Counted from the stretch's first letter, positions 19,801-32,912 are shown. The stretch: DNA of 64,000 bases from Setoptus koraiensis (GCA_048013815.1 CM106585.1:11718001-11782000); one strand, 5' to 3'. The notes: generated by a model from the letters alone, not told the origin. Numbers and translations are program-made.

Positions 19801-22800
19801 GGCCATGTCGGCGCATAGCGCCTTTCGCGCCTCCACCGGCCAGGCAGCGTTGCACCAGCAGCCGGCGGCGGCGCCGCCGCATCAACAGCCGGCTCATCAA
19901 CAGTCGACGGTGCCGCATCAGCAGCCGCCGTGGTGCAGCAATGACGCAATGCAGTCGCAACAAACAAACAACAGCAACAACAACAACAACAACAGTGTCG
20001 TCAATATGACAGCGGACAGCTGTGCGAATGGCTGCATGACAGGTGATTATGCAGCGACATTGCATAATAACAATCAGCAGCAGCAACAGCAGCACCATTT
20101 GCTCACGTACCGACGGCCCTCGTGTCCCTCCACCAGCCAGTACCATCCGCATCACCCCGTGCATTCCTGCGGCCTGATCGACCATCACCACTTGCACCAC
20201 CACATCGACAACAATTATCATAATTACGCGCTGTCGGGCGCCTCATTCCAGCAGCAGCGCCAGCCGTACAACAACTACTGCTACGACCACCATCACCTGA
20301 CCATGTCGTCATGCCAACCCGCGCCCCAGCCCGACCAAGCGCAGCCCGACCAAGCGCAGCCCGCCGACCAGCCGCAGCTGGACCGGCCCGACGGCGACAG
20401 GCAGCGGGCGGCCGCAAGCGCCAAACAACAGCCAGCGACAACGACGGCGCCAAGGCCGGGACCCACCGATTACGAGTACCCGGGGTGCTACGAGTCGGGC
20501 GACGACGACCTCGGCCTCGATCTCACCAGTCTCACCGGCCAGCCGAGCAACACCAACGACAGCGTGCTGTCGCTGCAGCACGAGCAGCACTACATGACCG
20601 CCGCCGGCGGCGGCAGCACCGGCGAGCTGACGGGCGCCGGCGCGCAATCGTGCCACGTCGACATGTCGCCCGAGCCGCACCATGCAGCGACATTAATGAA
20701 TGACATAATCGGCGATTGCGTCATGCCCGAATCGCCCGACAGCCGGCCCGCGCTGCTGGCCACAGGTGAGCGCGACAACACCCCGGCGAGTGCCTTGATG
20801 CCGCCCGACGGGGGCTGTGCCTTGAACTCGGGCGCCGCTGCCATGTCAGGCACCGCAATGTCGGGCGGCGCGCAAAAGCAGCCGCAAGTGCCCGCCGCCG
20901 CCGCCCCTCAAGACACTGTGATCAATGTGAATGGCGCCCCGACGGACGGCATGCCCGCCGCCGCAGACTGTGCGCCGAAACACGCGGCCCGAATGCCGCT
21001 CAGCTACTCGCAAAGTCTGGCCGCGGTGCTGCGCAACCCGACCCATTGCGACGACGGGCCCCACAAACTGAGAAAGTACTCGCTGCCCACAATGGCTACC
21101 GGAAGCAGACACACAAAGCAGCGCCACAGCAGCAGGTACTCGCTGGACGTGGCCGCCAGTTGCAAGCAGCCGGCACAGGAGCTGCACCACTGCAAGTACC
21201 AGCCCACCGGAGCGGTCGCCCTCAATCGGGCCGGCTACATGGGTTCGGCCACACGAGTGACCTGTTGCATGAGCTGCGGCCCGGACGATGCGGCCCGCGA
21301 CCCGCTGGCCGGTGTCGGGCCGCCGGGCACCAAGGTAAGCGCCAGGATCATCACAACTCGCAATCCGCTCACCCGATCCCACTGAGTCAGCCAATCTCAA
21401 TTAACCCGACTAACTAACCCAATGCCCAACTTGTCTCACCCGCTGCAGACCGACTGGAGCCGCGCGGACCCGCACACCAAGTGGCCACTGGCCACTGGCC
21501 TGCTGGCCGGTGGCGGCAAGCACACGCCTCTTACCGCCGCTGACGAACGGCCCGACGTCGACGACTGGCCGCCGGGCACCGCGCCCGCCAGCGCCAAGCA
21601 AATGATGATGCGGCGGCGCAACTCGCACGGGATTGTGCGCCAGAGCTCGTTTTGGATGGACGACAGCCAGTGCAGCGAAACAAGCGACTGCGTGCTGCTG
21701 TACGCAAACAACGCGACAACAACAGCAGCGCCACCAACCGCACCGACAACCACAACGGACAACGACAACGACGACGACGGCATATCGTTCAACCAGGACG
21801 ACGAGCGCGACTCTGACGGCGCCGATCCGCTCGATGGGCCGCTAGCCGGCCCGCAGTCGCCGAGCGCCGTAGCGGAGCCGCGACCGTCCGCGCGAAGTTA
21901 CTCGGGCGACACCGCGCTGCTGTGCGGCCGGCTGAGCGACGAGGGCGCCGCACAACAGCGGCCTGACCCAACCATGCTGCACGTGATGAGAATGCGCTCA
22001 AAGTCCAACTCTGTCAACCCGCACGAGAGATCGCTGGCCATCAGCGCCATATACAATTGCGCAACCCGGTCCGCGTCGGCCGCCTCGGGCTCCCTGAATC
22101 GTCGCACTTCGTCGCCGTTCGGCCGGTACCCCGGCGCTGGACCAACAAGTTACGCCGGGCCGCCAAGCGGCAGGCCGCTCAGTGGCAACAGCAGCAGTAG
22201 CAGCAACAACGACTTCGACGGCGCCAGTCTGAGGAGGCGCCTCGCCGGACACGCGGCAGCGGAAATGAAGGCCGCGCAAGCGGCCGATTGGATCGCCGGC
22301 AGCCATCAATTGCAAAAGTCCGGCGAGTGCCCGGTGTCGGGCGGCGATGCGGCGCTCAACCGATCGAGCGCACTGAGCAGCATCAGTTGTGTCAGCGTGG
22401 GCGCCGGCGACCGGGGCGCCGCAACCAGCAGCGGCAGCAGCGCAAGCAGCAGCACAAACAGCAGCAGCAACAACAGTCGGGCCGGATCGAGGATCGGGTC
22501 CGCTTCTCAGCAGCAGCAGCAGCAGTACCAGCAGCGCCGCAACAGCAGACTGGTGCGCCAGGACTATGACAGATTTGAGCGAGAGTTTCAGCGTTCGGCC
22601 GCAGCGGCCAGCGCCAACTGGAAGGGTAGTCGTGGGGCACTTCCGGCGAGCCAACATTTCGCACAGGATGGGGCAGCGGTGGAGTCGGCGGGCGAGCCGG
22701 CGGCCGTGCCGAGCGGTGGCTGGACAAACGAGCAACAGCGGGCCGGCTGTGACGACAGCGGGCCGGCGGGTTGTTGTCGTCACAGGCAGCAGCACTTTGT

Positions 22801-24423
22801 GCACAACAGCACCACATCGGGCGAGAGTTACGCCGACCGGCTGGCCGGCGACCTGTCGGGTACGTCGGGTCGCACGGGTCGCAGCAGCGCCGACGTGGCG
22901 CTGGCCGCCTCGCTAAGATCAGCGCTAAGCCGGCACCAGGGCGCCGCCACCGACGGGGCCGCATCGGCGGGCCCCAATCAGCGGTTCTCCATAAGCTCGA
23001 GCTCGACGGAACTAAATCACGCAAGCTCCATGGGGGGCGCCATACACAAGTCACAGCAACAAATGAGACGGCGCAAGAGGCGCGCCCGCCGGCAGCGCCA
23101 ACTGGCCGACGGCAAGGGCAGCCAGGAGGCCCGGCAGACCGCGTCGTGCTCGCACAAGCCGCATTTGCCCGACGACGCCGACGACGACGACGACCAGGAG
23201 CAGCTGATACGGAGCGGCGCAAACTCGGTGTTCGGCTCGATATCGAGCCGGCCGGGCAGCCGGCTCGACAGCGACGCGCACGAGTCCGAGCTCGAGGTCA
23301 GGGGTGGGTATTGGCAATTGCGTCACGATCATCGATTGATATCTCTGTTGAAATTCGCGATCTGTTCATCTCACTAATTGTACTCTCTAATCGCCCCTCC
23401 CTCCCCCCCATTGAAATGTCAACGATGCGCAGAAATGAGGGCCGAGCGACCCATCGCCGACATGAACTCCGCCAGTCTGTAAGTAGCCCGACAGTTGCGA
23501 CCATAATAACCGACCAATTTTGAAACACTAATACTAATACATCCGTATCCGTTCGCCCATACCCGCACCGCGTCAACACGCCCAACAGGGAGCGCCAGTG
23601 CCGCGAGCTTTGGAAGCTGCGCGCCGCCCTCTACGAGGACGCCCCCGTCGACACCTGGTCCAACTATCACCAGCGCCTGTCGAGGCGCTACGATTCCGGC
23701 TACAAGTCCCTAGAAACGCCTGTTACCCAGAACAATTCCCTCGACGGGCCGTTCGTGTCCGGGGCCATCGGGCAGCAACAGGCGGCCGCGGCGGCCAACT
23801 TCAGTGCCAACCAACTGGCCAACAATGGCCGCGTGCCAACAACACCGCCGGCCAGTGTTGGCGGCGTCCCGTGCCCGGCCGGCACACCGCCGGCCACCCC
23901 CTCCGCACAGCAGCCAATGACAACGAGATCATCGTCGGAGCTGACCGGCTCAGGCTGTCACCAGTACCAACAGCAACAATCGCTAGTTAGGCACATACAG
24001 CAAAGCAGTCAGCGGCGATACAGTTTCTGCTACCGGCGCCAGCAGCGGGCCGGCGCCCACAATCCGTCCTCTGTCGTGAGTGGTGCTGCCAGCAACGATT
24101 TGCAAGCGCAGTATCGTCGCCACACTGCGGCCCTTGACTGGCAACCGTCGTTTGGCCGGACATTCAATTCATCGCAACAACATTCCAGTTCAGTGGGGTC
24201 AGCAAGCGGCCCGTACGAGCCGTCCGCGTCGAGCCTCACCGGCCCGTTAGGCGCGGCCAGCGTGTCGGACGGCGATTCGACGGGCCGGCAAGCGCGCCCG
24301 CAACAACAACAGCAAGCTCAATTGCACCCGCACCAACAGACCAGTGCCAATGCCGCTGCAAATGGTTACGCAAGTGAACAACGTCCACCGCACGCAAACG
24401 ATGAGCCAGCCAACGATGAATGA
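15659..24423 (+). CDS. Giant single-pass membrane protein with disordered Q/A/S-rich cytoplasmic tail, six exons
   Basis: Exons 15659-15967, 17310-17503, 18250-21334, 21449-23303, 23433-23478 and 23589-24423 join with matching phases (0, 2, 0, 1, 2) into exactly 2108 codons. Exon 1 encodes a Pro/Ser/Thr-rich N-terminus without a signal peptide and one strong TM (about 74-96, VALIGIVLGCALAILTLLIV) followed by CRYC, which suggests a type III orientation. Exon 2 encodes IDELLSVLRTLHAEE and a basic region. Exons 3-4 are some 1650 residues of polyQ, polyA, polyH, Ser and Asn tracts with short ordered islands (KLRKYSLPTM, RRRNSHGIVRQSSFWMDDSQ, both kinase-site-like). Exons 5-6 give the most conserved-looking block, MRAERPIADMN, ERQCRELWKLRAALYED and RLSRRYDSGYKSLE. 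I do not recognise the family. The exon-2 donor (AG|GTTGCG) is weak; the others are good. The gene is far more GC-rich than its AT-rich neighbours. Confidence 0.65.
16269..16311. repeat. Perfect 18-bp inverted repeat in intron 1 of the membrane-protein gene
   Basis: Left arm TGATGTAACTGTCGCTCG (16269-16286), 7-base loop TTAGCCA, right arm its exact complement (16294-16311). In RNA it would form a long hairpin. Confidence 0.9.
16829..16876. repeat. (TA)n microsatellite
   Basis: An alternating TA run of about 30 bases followed by TTTATATATAAATATATA, inside intron 1 of the membrane-protein gene. Confidence 0.85.
17707..17760. repeat. Three perfect copies of a 17-bp repeat
   Basis: Unit CCGCACAATCAACTTAT, in intron 2 of the membrane-protein gene. 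Confidence 0.9.
17951..18000. repeat. 15-bp tandem repeat, three copies plus a diverged tail
   Basis: Unit AATTCGAAACTGGGA. Its length, divisible by three, keeps a false open frame running into exon 3. The real exon 3 starts at 18250, after a strong pyrimidine tract and CCTACAG. Confidence 0.9.
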
Positions 24424-26446
24424 GGAGCCAATGAGGACCGCGACTAACGCACGGAGATTATACACACACCCACACACACACTTTTGGAGAGGCAACAAGT
24501 GTCCAATGATTGATGTTTAGAGGTGATTCAGTCGACAATCATCGCCACGCACTTTGATAACCCGCGATTGGGCGGCGCCATTCACAACTTCCGGTGGCCC
24601 GCACTCACGATCCGTGGCCGGATGCCAGCGGATGTTGCCGAGTGCCGGCCGCGCGGCCCCCGCGTTGGATGGGTGGCCGCGGCGCGCGCCCAAGCCTACA
24701 CACACACACCAGCACACACACACAACGACGGCCCAACGGGAACGGGACCCGGCCACAAGAAATCCAGGCACGCACACATATGAGAGCGGCGGGCCCGAGA
24801 TATTTAGCCATGCCCGGCGCCAATGTGTGTGGGCAACACTGGAATGCTCAATTTTTATCTCTCGTCAGCACATCTATTATGATCGTACTCACTATATACA
24901 CACGACTCGAGACTTGAGACTGTTTGTCTCGTTTGTCACCATAATCGCGGCAGCGGAAACGCGGTACGCCACACAGCAACCTGTTGTGAGCGCAACACTA
25001 GTGAAAGCAATTCGAATCGCCTAGCTGATTAGTCGCTTGCAATTGTTAAAATTGTTTGTTAATTGATTGATCGCAAGTCACGTCTTCCCTTGCGCCGCTC
25101 GCGATGTCCCGCCATCAACCGACGGTGACGCACCCCAACCAGTACTGTACCCCACATGTACCCTTGTAATAAAGCCATCGCGACCGACCGGTCGCAGCTT
25201 CCACCTTGTCGCCTGTCCCGCGTCGTTTTGTACTTGTCGCAGTTTGTTCGCCCGCTCGGGCCGCTCGAACGGGCACCCGAGAATCGTATTTGGTTGCCGG
25301 TGTCGCTGCATGACACTGGGCCTCGAACAAGTGCGCCGCGGCGCCCATGGGTGGCGCCACTCGCCAGCGCGACCAATCAGCGGCTCCGGTCGGCGAGCTG
25401 GTGCTCGGGCCGGAGCCAACTATCGCCCTCTGTGTGTCGGTGCGCGAATAACGGCCACCGTAATGGGCACAACACACACATATCTCTTCATCTCCGCCCG
25501 TGCCACTCTCCGAATGGGGCGCCCGGGTGTGTGTGTGTGTGTGCGACTGCTATCATGATAAGAGCAAGACAGATTAGACAGTTTAACGGGCGGCCGAGTG
25601 TGCGATATGGCTCGTGCACGAGCCGCCAGCGAGCGGCCAGCCGATCGAGATCTGGGCGCCAGTGGTCTAAATAGATATCGGCGGGACGCAGTCAAGTTGG
25701 CTGAACACTGACTGACAGTGTTGCGACACCAACGCTGACGAGCGGGCTTGATACAAATGTAAATGCGAGCAAACGCCAATGTCAAACGCACTGACTGGGT
25801 AATCTGATCGGCGCCCCGAGCTGCGTGCGGCCGCCAGTCGAACGAAAGGAATTTCGCTGAACAGGCAAGGAGTGGGGCCCCCGCCGACTGCGACACCTCT
25901 CGATCTGGCGGCAGGGCAATCTGGCCGAGAGCACACACTCTGACTGCACACTGGCGGTGGGGCCCGACGCATTAGGCGCTAATACATATGGCGCGCACAT
26001 TAGGTAGGCGGATAATTGAGCGATAATTCTAATTATTGTGCGCAGACGGCCGGCGCTCGCACGGGCCCACACTCGCACTGGCCCACACTCGCACTGGCCC
26101 ACACGCCGGACTAGCGCGAGCCAAATGGCCGACGAGTGTTCCGCCGGGCCGCGCCGCGCCGACGTGCCCGCCACGCGCGCAGCGGTGATCGGTTTGTCGG
26201 GCCGCTCGCTCGGGCCAACTGCGCGCAACTGGCGCTATTCACCGTCGAATACCGCTGGTCCGTCCATCCCTTGGCACGTCATCGCCGCATTCAGTGCACG
26301 TCGCCAGCGCGCCGCGGCCCCAATGTGGCGCGTGAATGATTCACGGTGAATATCCAGCCAATATCCGCGCCTCGTGCTGGCAATCGTCGCGCCAGACAAA
26401 GCTCGCAATTGTCCGGCGCGACTCGCCGGAGCCCACCTGGTATCAT

Positions 26447-26471
26447 ACTGACATACCAGTGGTATGTCAGT
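26447..26471. repeat. Perfect 12-bp inverted repeat with a 1-base centre
   Basis: ACTGACATACCA, G, TGGTATGTCAGT. Confidence 0.9.
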
Positions 26472-27884
26472 GTACTAGTCGGCAATTGTTGTAAAGGCGA
26501 TTGTTGTAGAGGCGCTCTGGCTGGTGGCGCTGCCAGTTTTTCATTGGGCGCGCGCAGTGGCACGCAGCGGCGCGGGCACCCAATTAGGGGCCGCTTGGCG
26601 CGCCACTAATACAGCAACTAATTCAATTGGCGGCCGCAGCGACAATGCGCGCGGCCCGTCGTCACCTGTTCGCGGCTGCCCATCGATGACGGACGATGAT
26701 AATCTGTTCAGGTGCGGGCCGCCCAAACGACCCGCCCGGCGCCCAGTGAAAAGACCAGGTGAGCCGCTGTCAAACACTCAATCAGCCGGCAGCGGCGCCC
26801 GGATTAGCTGTTGGTGATTAGCGGTGCCGGGCGCTGGCCGGCCGGCTCAGATTAGGCCACCACCGCTAGATTAGACTCATCATGGTTGCTGCTACAATCT
26901 GCCGGTGGTGTCGCTGCACAGACTGAACCGGCAGCACCAGATTGTATCAGGGGATGCTGCGCAACGATACAAGTGTCCAGCGCAAGATGATGAAGTCACT
27001 GACAAGTCGCCGGGCAGCGGGCTCATCAATAATTGATAAATCACACACACGCACACACACACACACACACAGTCTTAAGACGAAGATAAACGATTGGGCG
27101 CCCGCTCGAGACACCATGTCACATAGGCTGTGTGACGTGATGTGCCCTGTGGCGCGTCTCGCCGGCGGCTTGCAGCGAACGACAATCGTCATATTGATTC
27201 AATGTCACCATTATTGTGTGCCGAGAGCAAAAAGATGCGCCCAATCTCGCTAGCTTGCCACTTTTGAGGACCCGCTCGCTGCAAACGTAGCTGCTGGCTC
27301 GCAGCCACCGACTCACGAGTTGTGAGGCACAACTGAGCGGCCCGGCCGGACACGTAGCGCCGCCGTTGTGTGCAATTGACAACAGCAACAACACGTGCTG
27401 CTGGTCCGGCCAGCCAGACGGGCCGGCCGTGCGGACGAGCGGACGGGGCCACGATTGAGCAAGCTGCAGGGAGCTCATTAGATCGCGCACAGTGGCATAG
27501 CTAGTTGCACACACAACAATTGCGCAATCTGGCCAGCCAGCCAACAAGCCAGCCAACAAGGCGGCCAACAAGGCGGCCACCAAGGCCGCCGACGGGCGCA
27601 CAAGAGAATGGGCCGAACGGGCTCAATGGCGGGCAAGCGGGCGGTGTCAATGGCAGGCAATTTAGTTTGGCCCGACGGCTGATCGTATCGCGACACACAC
27701 ACGCTGACCACTAAGCCCGTGTGTCGCGATCATGTTTTGTTGTTGGCCGCCGTTCAACGGGCCACTGGAGCAAGCGCTCACAACCGACCGTTGGCAGCGC
27801 CAGCACTGACGGATCGCCGAATCAATGGACCTTGGGCCGCCGCCGAATCCGCTGGCGCCCCTCGGCCGCCATTCGGCCGCCATT

Positions 27885-28005
27885 TGGTTATCGGGTTGCT
27901 GGGCCACTCGGCCATTCGGTTATCGGGCTGCCGGGCCACTGGGCCATTAGGCCGTTTGGCCGTTTGGCCATTTGGCCATTTGACCATTTGGCCATTTGGC
28001 AAGCT
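27885..28005. repeat. GGCC-word minisatellite
   Basis: Degenerate tandem words such as GGCCATTTGGCC and GGCCACTGGGCC, with about a 10-bp sub-period. Confidence 0.7.
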
Positions 28006-29687
28006 GATAGCCGCGCCACTCCGGCGTGATGGGCTAGATGGCGCGCACATAGCGGCGCTAGGCGCCTAGCGCGTTCGCGGACTGGCCAGCGACGTGTCGT
28101 GAATTCGCACACACACACACACACACACACGCACAACACGCCGCCGCTCGCCGACACCAAGACACACCCACACGCACGGTGCGTCGGCGAGGCCGCCGAC
28201 GGGCAACTGCTCAGCTGCCCGGCGAGCGGCGCTGCCCAGATGCCCGCCAGACAGTACGTGTGTGTGTGTGTGTGTGTGTGTGCTGGCGTTGCGCAATTGC
28301 AGCCAGCAGTCTGTCCCGTCTGGCTGGCTGGGTGTTGCTTCGCACAAAACTTTTTTCCCCATTACCTAGCCTGCTGCTGCCGCGGCCGCCGCTGCTGTTC
28401 GGGCCCGTCGGGCTGCCAAATCGGGTCTGCCGCGGCGGCCGCCGCCGCCTGCTGCACATTACGCTAACGCAGCGGCGGCGGCGGCGGGGGGGGGCGCAAA
28501 AATCAGCGGGTGCGAGTTGTCGGCAGGATCGTTTGGCTGGCGTCGGCAGCGTCGCTGATGCTGCTGGCCCCCATCTCACTTTGCCATTATGTCACTGCTC
28601 GCCTATCAATTTGTTTCTTTACGTAGCCCGTTCGCTGCTGTGCGGCGGCCTTCCCACACGCATTCTTGTGTGTGCGTGTGTGTGTGTGTGTGTGCGCGCG
28701 ATGCCCATCAAGACTCCCGCAAGGTGCTTGTGTAGACGCTGCATCAGCAGACGGCGCGCGCTGCTGGCCTGGCAAAAACAGCGGCTCGCCGCCGACAGCG
28801 AGCGGCCCCACGATCAGGCTGGCAGCGCCAGCTATTTTTGTGCCAGCTATTTTTGCCGTCGCTGCACTGGCGGCCCGCTGCACGGGGGCCAATCTGTGCC
28901 GTTTGCGGCGAGCCTGTCCCGGCGGAGGGGCCCCAGCGGCGCTGCGCCCGACGGTGTGGCGGACAGCACGGCGCGATGCGATTGGTCGGTCCGCCAGCGA
29001 GCGTGTGGGGCTCGCCTTGTGTGCAGTGCGCCCCTCCTCCATTGTGTGTGTGTGTGTGTTTGCGCACACACATCGGGAACACACCTAGCGCCCCCCCCCT
29101 CGCCGCCGCCTGATACGCTGCTTAACATGCAGCCGTACAGCCATGTGCTGCATGTATCGGTCAGGTGCTTGTGTACACAGATGACTCAAGAGCACATGAG
29201 GCCAGTAAAGTTTACTTCGTTTGCTCATGGCGCATCACTCGCGCACTGGATGAGGGGGGTGGGGGCACGCAAACACACACGCACACACACGTTGCAACTG
29301 GCCGAACGGGGCTCGTGGGCCAGCGGGTTGTGTGTGTGCGGGTGCTTGTGTAAACTACTCTATCTAATTTATCTGCTCTCTGTGCTGGGCCGCCGCTGCG
29401 TAAAGCGCTGCGGCATTCGCCCTGCACACACACACACACACACACACACAATTAGTATAGCGAACTATACAGCGACTAGCACACAGTGTGCATAGTTCGG
29501 GGCAAAAATGGGGCCCGAACGCACACACACACAAGCACATGGTGCGCGGGGCGCACGCTCACAGGCGCACAAGCTGACTGACAATCAACACAGAGGACGA
29601 ATCAATTGGCAGAGGCGTAGCGGCAGCGCGCAAAGTCGGGGGGCTCGCACAGGGATGAGAATCATCTTTATTTAACATCTCGGCATC

Positions 29688-29714
29688 GACGACGACGACG
29701 ACGACGACGACGAC
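29688..29714. repeat. (GAC)9 microsatellite
   Basis: Nine perfect GAC units. Confidence 0.95.
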
Positions 29715-29949
29715 ATAATCATCCGCTACAGCACGCTGAGCCATCACATACTGTAGTATATGTGTGTGTGTGTGTGTGCTATACCATATAACAAGTATGC
29801 AACAAATGTACACATGCACCCCATGCTCTGCCAATGTGCGCTGGGGCTGGCGGCCAAAATAGAACTGTACACTATGAGGCCGCTCGAGCTGCTTGCGCTG
29901 CTGGGGCCAGATTGCCGCTTTGCACACTCTAGTCTGTGTGGTTGTGTGC

Positions 29950-29952
<3 letters not shown>

Positions 29953-29999
<47 letters not shown>
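29953..29999. repeat. (TG)n microsatellite, about 23 units
   Basis: The longest uninterrupted dinucleotide run in the window. Shorter CA/GT runs lie at about 27046-27071, 28109-28131, 28257-28281, 29427-29450 and 30180-30210. Confidence 0.95.
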
Positions 30000-30001
<2 letters not shown>

Positions 30002-30182
30002 CTGTGGTGCAGACTCTGCAGAGGGCAAGGGGAGAGAACTTTTTGTAGATTTGTTCGGCAATATAGTATACAGTATACTGTATACTGTTGGGGCACGCAC
30101 GGACGCACGCACAGACGCACGCATAGAAATAGAATGCCATTTACTATCAATAGAAGCTAGCTACAGAATAATGGAACCAACG

Positions 30183-30216
<34 letters not shown>

Positions 30217-30535
30217 CAAATAGAGGGGAGAGAGAAGGATAAGAATTTTCGAATTTGACTGTATTATATCGTCATTTAAAGAGCGACGGTCCGAACAAAC
30301 GAACGACCAACGAACAAATCAATGAGAGAGCCAACACCAACCAACAGCAGCATATTTGATTATTACATCATATTATCGTCGCCAATAATGCAATGTACTA
30401 TTATTGACCATACATTACCGAACAACAATTATATTTGTGAGAATAAGCAGCGCCATAACATCGAGCCAAAGATACGTCTCTTGCATAACATCGCAAGAGT
30501 ACATATATAAATATCTCAATAGATATAGTTAGATT

Positions 30536-30612
30536 CATATATCACCATCTACATATATATAATATATATATTTATTCGCTAACAATATATATATATATAC
30601 ACACACACACAT

Positions 30613-30645
<33 letters not shown>

Positions 30646-30732
30646 CAGGCATATATATATATATATATCTTCAGATAGATAGATAGACCCTATGCACAGA
30701 TAACAGCACGCACACACAGACACACACACACA

Positions 30733-30768
<36 letters not shown>

Positions 30769-30790
30769 TACAGACACACATACATACAGA
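30536..30790. repeat. Compound (TA)n-(CA)n-(TC)n microsatellite block
   Basis: Nearly all of this stretch is alternating TA, then CA, a CTCTCTCT run, then CA again. Confidence 0.9.
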
Positions 30791-31464
30791 TACACATACG
30801 TACGGAAGAAATTATTATATATAGAGAATATTATTATATAGATAACAATATTCATTCAGATATATATTTATACGTATCTATGTACACGTAATCTTTTATT
30901 TATATGTATATACGTATGTATTTACAAATTAGTGTCCCTTAAATCATCAAACACACACACACACACCACAGCATCATACATATATTATTGATCTACTTAT
31001 TATCAGCAACCAATTACTCACAATATTGGGTAACAATCAAACCAGCGCGCACACACACACACACTCACATATTGGCTCACACAAACACCTATTATGCATA
31101 CCTACTGTATCATTTGAGACGACATTTAGTAGCATACTGTTACTCGGACTATTATTATTAACAACATATCCAGACAATTGGATAATTAGAGCATTATTGT
31201 ATCTAGTGGACACCTCGGAAAATCGTGGGCCAGCCAGAGAACAACCTAAGGAGGGCTAGCCAATACCGAAAAACTTGCGGTTCTTTTAGTCATTCTAAAC
31301 GCGAAGGAACTAGTATCTTATTAGCGATAATAATTATCCATCGCCATCGTGACATAAAGATACAATACACTCAAATATATAGAACAGGCCAGTTCTTGAA
31401 AAGCACGTGCAAACATTTGTTGGCATACACAAATTAGTTGAGGAAAAACCATCAAAGAGCAACC

Positions 31465-32529
31465 ATGGGCTGCGCCATGTCTGCCGAGGAGCGGGCTGCT
31501 CTTGCCAGATCAAAACAAATTGAGAAAAATTTGAAAGAGGACGGCATTCAAGCCGCAAGAGATATTAAATTACTATTGTTAGGTGCTGGCGAATCGGGTA
31601 AATCCACTATTGTTAAACAAATGAAAATTATACATGATTCCGGTTTCACGCAAGAGGATTTTCGCCAATACAAGCCAGTAGTTTATTCTAATACAATACA
31701 ATCCATGGTTGCAATATTGCGAGCAATGCAATCATTACAATTACAATTTGGAGATGTTGACCGTGATTCTGACGCTAAGCTTGTATTTGATATTGTAACA
31801 AGAATGGAAGATACAGAACCATTTAGCGAAGAGTTTCTATTTGCTATGAAAAGGTTGTGGACGGATCATGGTGTACAGGAATGTTTTCAACGATCAAACG
31901 AATATCAATTGAATGATTCAGCAAAATACTTTTTAGATGATCTCGATCGTTTAGGGCGCAAAGAATATATGCCAACTGAACAGGACATATTAAGGACACG
32001 TGTTAAAACAACTGGTATTGTAGAGGTGCACTTCTCATTTAAGAATTTAAATTTTAAATTATTCGATGTTGGTGGTCAGCGTAGTGAACGTAAAAAATGG
32101 ATCCACTGTTTTGAAGATGTAACAGCAATCATATTCTGTGTTGCAATGTCAGAATACGATCAAGTACTACACGAGGATGAAACCACAAATCGAATGCAGG
32201 AATCATTGAAATTATTTGATTCGATATGTAATAACAAATGGTTCACAGATACATCTATAATATTATTTCTAAACAAAAAAGATTTATTTGAGGAAAAAAT
32301 TAAAAAATCACCACTAACGATATGTTTCCCAGAGTATACAGGTGAGTTAAGTTATAATGAAGCTGCTGCTTACATACAAGCCCAATTCGAAGCCAAAAAC
32401 AAAAGTACAACCAAGGAGATCTATTGTCATATGACATGCGCCACTGATACAACAAACATACAGTTTGTATTTGATGCCGTCACCGATGTTATAATAGCTA
32501 ATAATTTACGTGGCTGCGGACTTTACTGA
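31465..32529 (+). CDS. Galphao: Heterotrimeric G protein alpha-o subunit, intronless
   Basis: 354 residues from [12 protein letters not shown]. The frame is open nine codons further up, but Gly2/Cys3 for myristoylation and palmitoylation fix the start. P-loop GAGESGKST, switch [12 protein letters not shown], switch [19 protein letters not shown], base-binding NKKD and TCAT, and the C-terminus NNLRGCGLY with the pertussis-toxin cysteine at -4. The GCGLY end and the [14 protein letters not shown] helical-domain string separate Go from Gi, which ends CGLF; the sequence from switch I to the C-terminus is almost identical to insect Go. Role: couples neuronal GPCRs to G-beta-gamma release at the plasma membrane. 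Animal Go genes usually have several introns, but this coding region has none. Confidence 0.96.
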   Translation: MGCAMSAEERAALARSKQIEKNLKEDGIQAARDIKLLLLGAGESGKSTIVKQMKIIHDSGFTQEDFRQYKPVVYSNTIQSMVAILRAMQSLQLQFGDVDRDSDAKLVFDIVTRMEDTEPFSEEFLFAMKRLWTDHGVQECFQRSNEYQLNDSAKYFLDDLDRLGRKEYMPTEQDILRTRVKTTGIVEVHFSFKNLNFKLFDVGGQRSERKKWIHCFEDVTAIIFCVAMSEYDQVLHEDETTNRMQESLKLFDSICNNKWFTDTSIILFLNKKDLFEEKIKKSPLTICFPEYTGELSYNEAAAYIQAQFEAKNKSTTKEIYCHMTCATDTTNIQFVFDAVTDVIIANNLRGCGLY

Positions 32530-32820
32530 CACAACTCATCATTCAGTAGTCCCATCACCTAACAAAACAAGAAAACAATAGTTTATTCACACACCACACA
32601 ACCAGATATTAAAAGAAGAGAAGAGATTATAAAAGTTATTGTAAAATGATGGTATTATGATTCCGATAAGAACAACTATACAGAGCAATACAGTAAAATG
32701 ATGATGTTCCAGAAACAAGTTAGTCAACAACCAAACAACCATTATTACCAAACCAGTTAGAGAAAAAAAAAATTGAGGCGCAAAGAACAACAAAGCGAAT
32801 CCATGGGAACAAATTAACGC

Positions 32821-32873
32821 AACACACACACACACACACACCAACATACACACTTACACACACACACACACAC

Positions 32874-32911
<38 letters not shown>
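32821..32911. repeat. (CA)n microsatellite
   Basis: Two long CA runs separated by CTTACACA-type interruptions. Confidence 0.95.

Positions 32912-32912
<1 letters not shown>

Larger units (their letters stand above)
24424..31464. other. 7-kb simple-sequence desert before G-alpha-o
   Basis: No credible coding frame. The longest open stretch (28179-29495) runs through GT/CA repeats and has no recognisable domain. The DNA is GC-rich from 24.5 to 29.5 kb and then AT-rich with dense (CA)n, (GT)n and (TA)n. A pyrimidine-rich acceptor (TTCTTTTAG at 31281-31289) sits 175 bases before the G-alpha-o start, so part of this region may be a 5' UTR intron of that gene. Confidence 0.5.

Noticed and set aside
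22392-23222. 276-codon minus-strand Arg/Ala-rich frame
   Set aside because: Antisense of GC-rich coding sequence; composition reflects GC bias and no motif is seen.
28179-29495. 438-codon plus-strand open frame
   Set aside because: It runs through several GT/CA microsatellites and GC-rich words. The product is a patchwork of VCVCVC and HTHTHT strings with no domain, and other frames are open alongside it.
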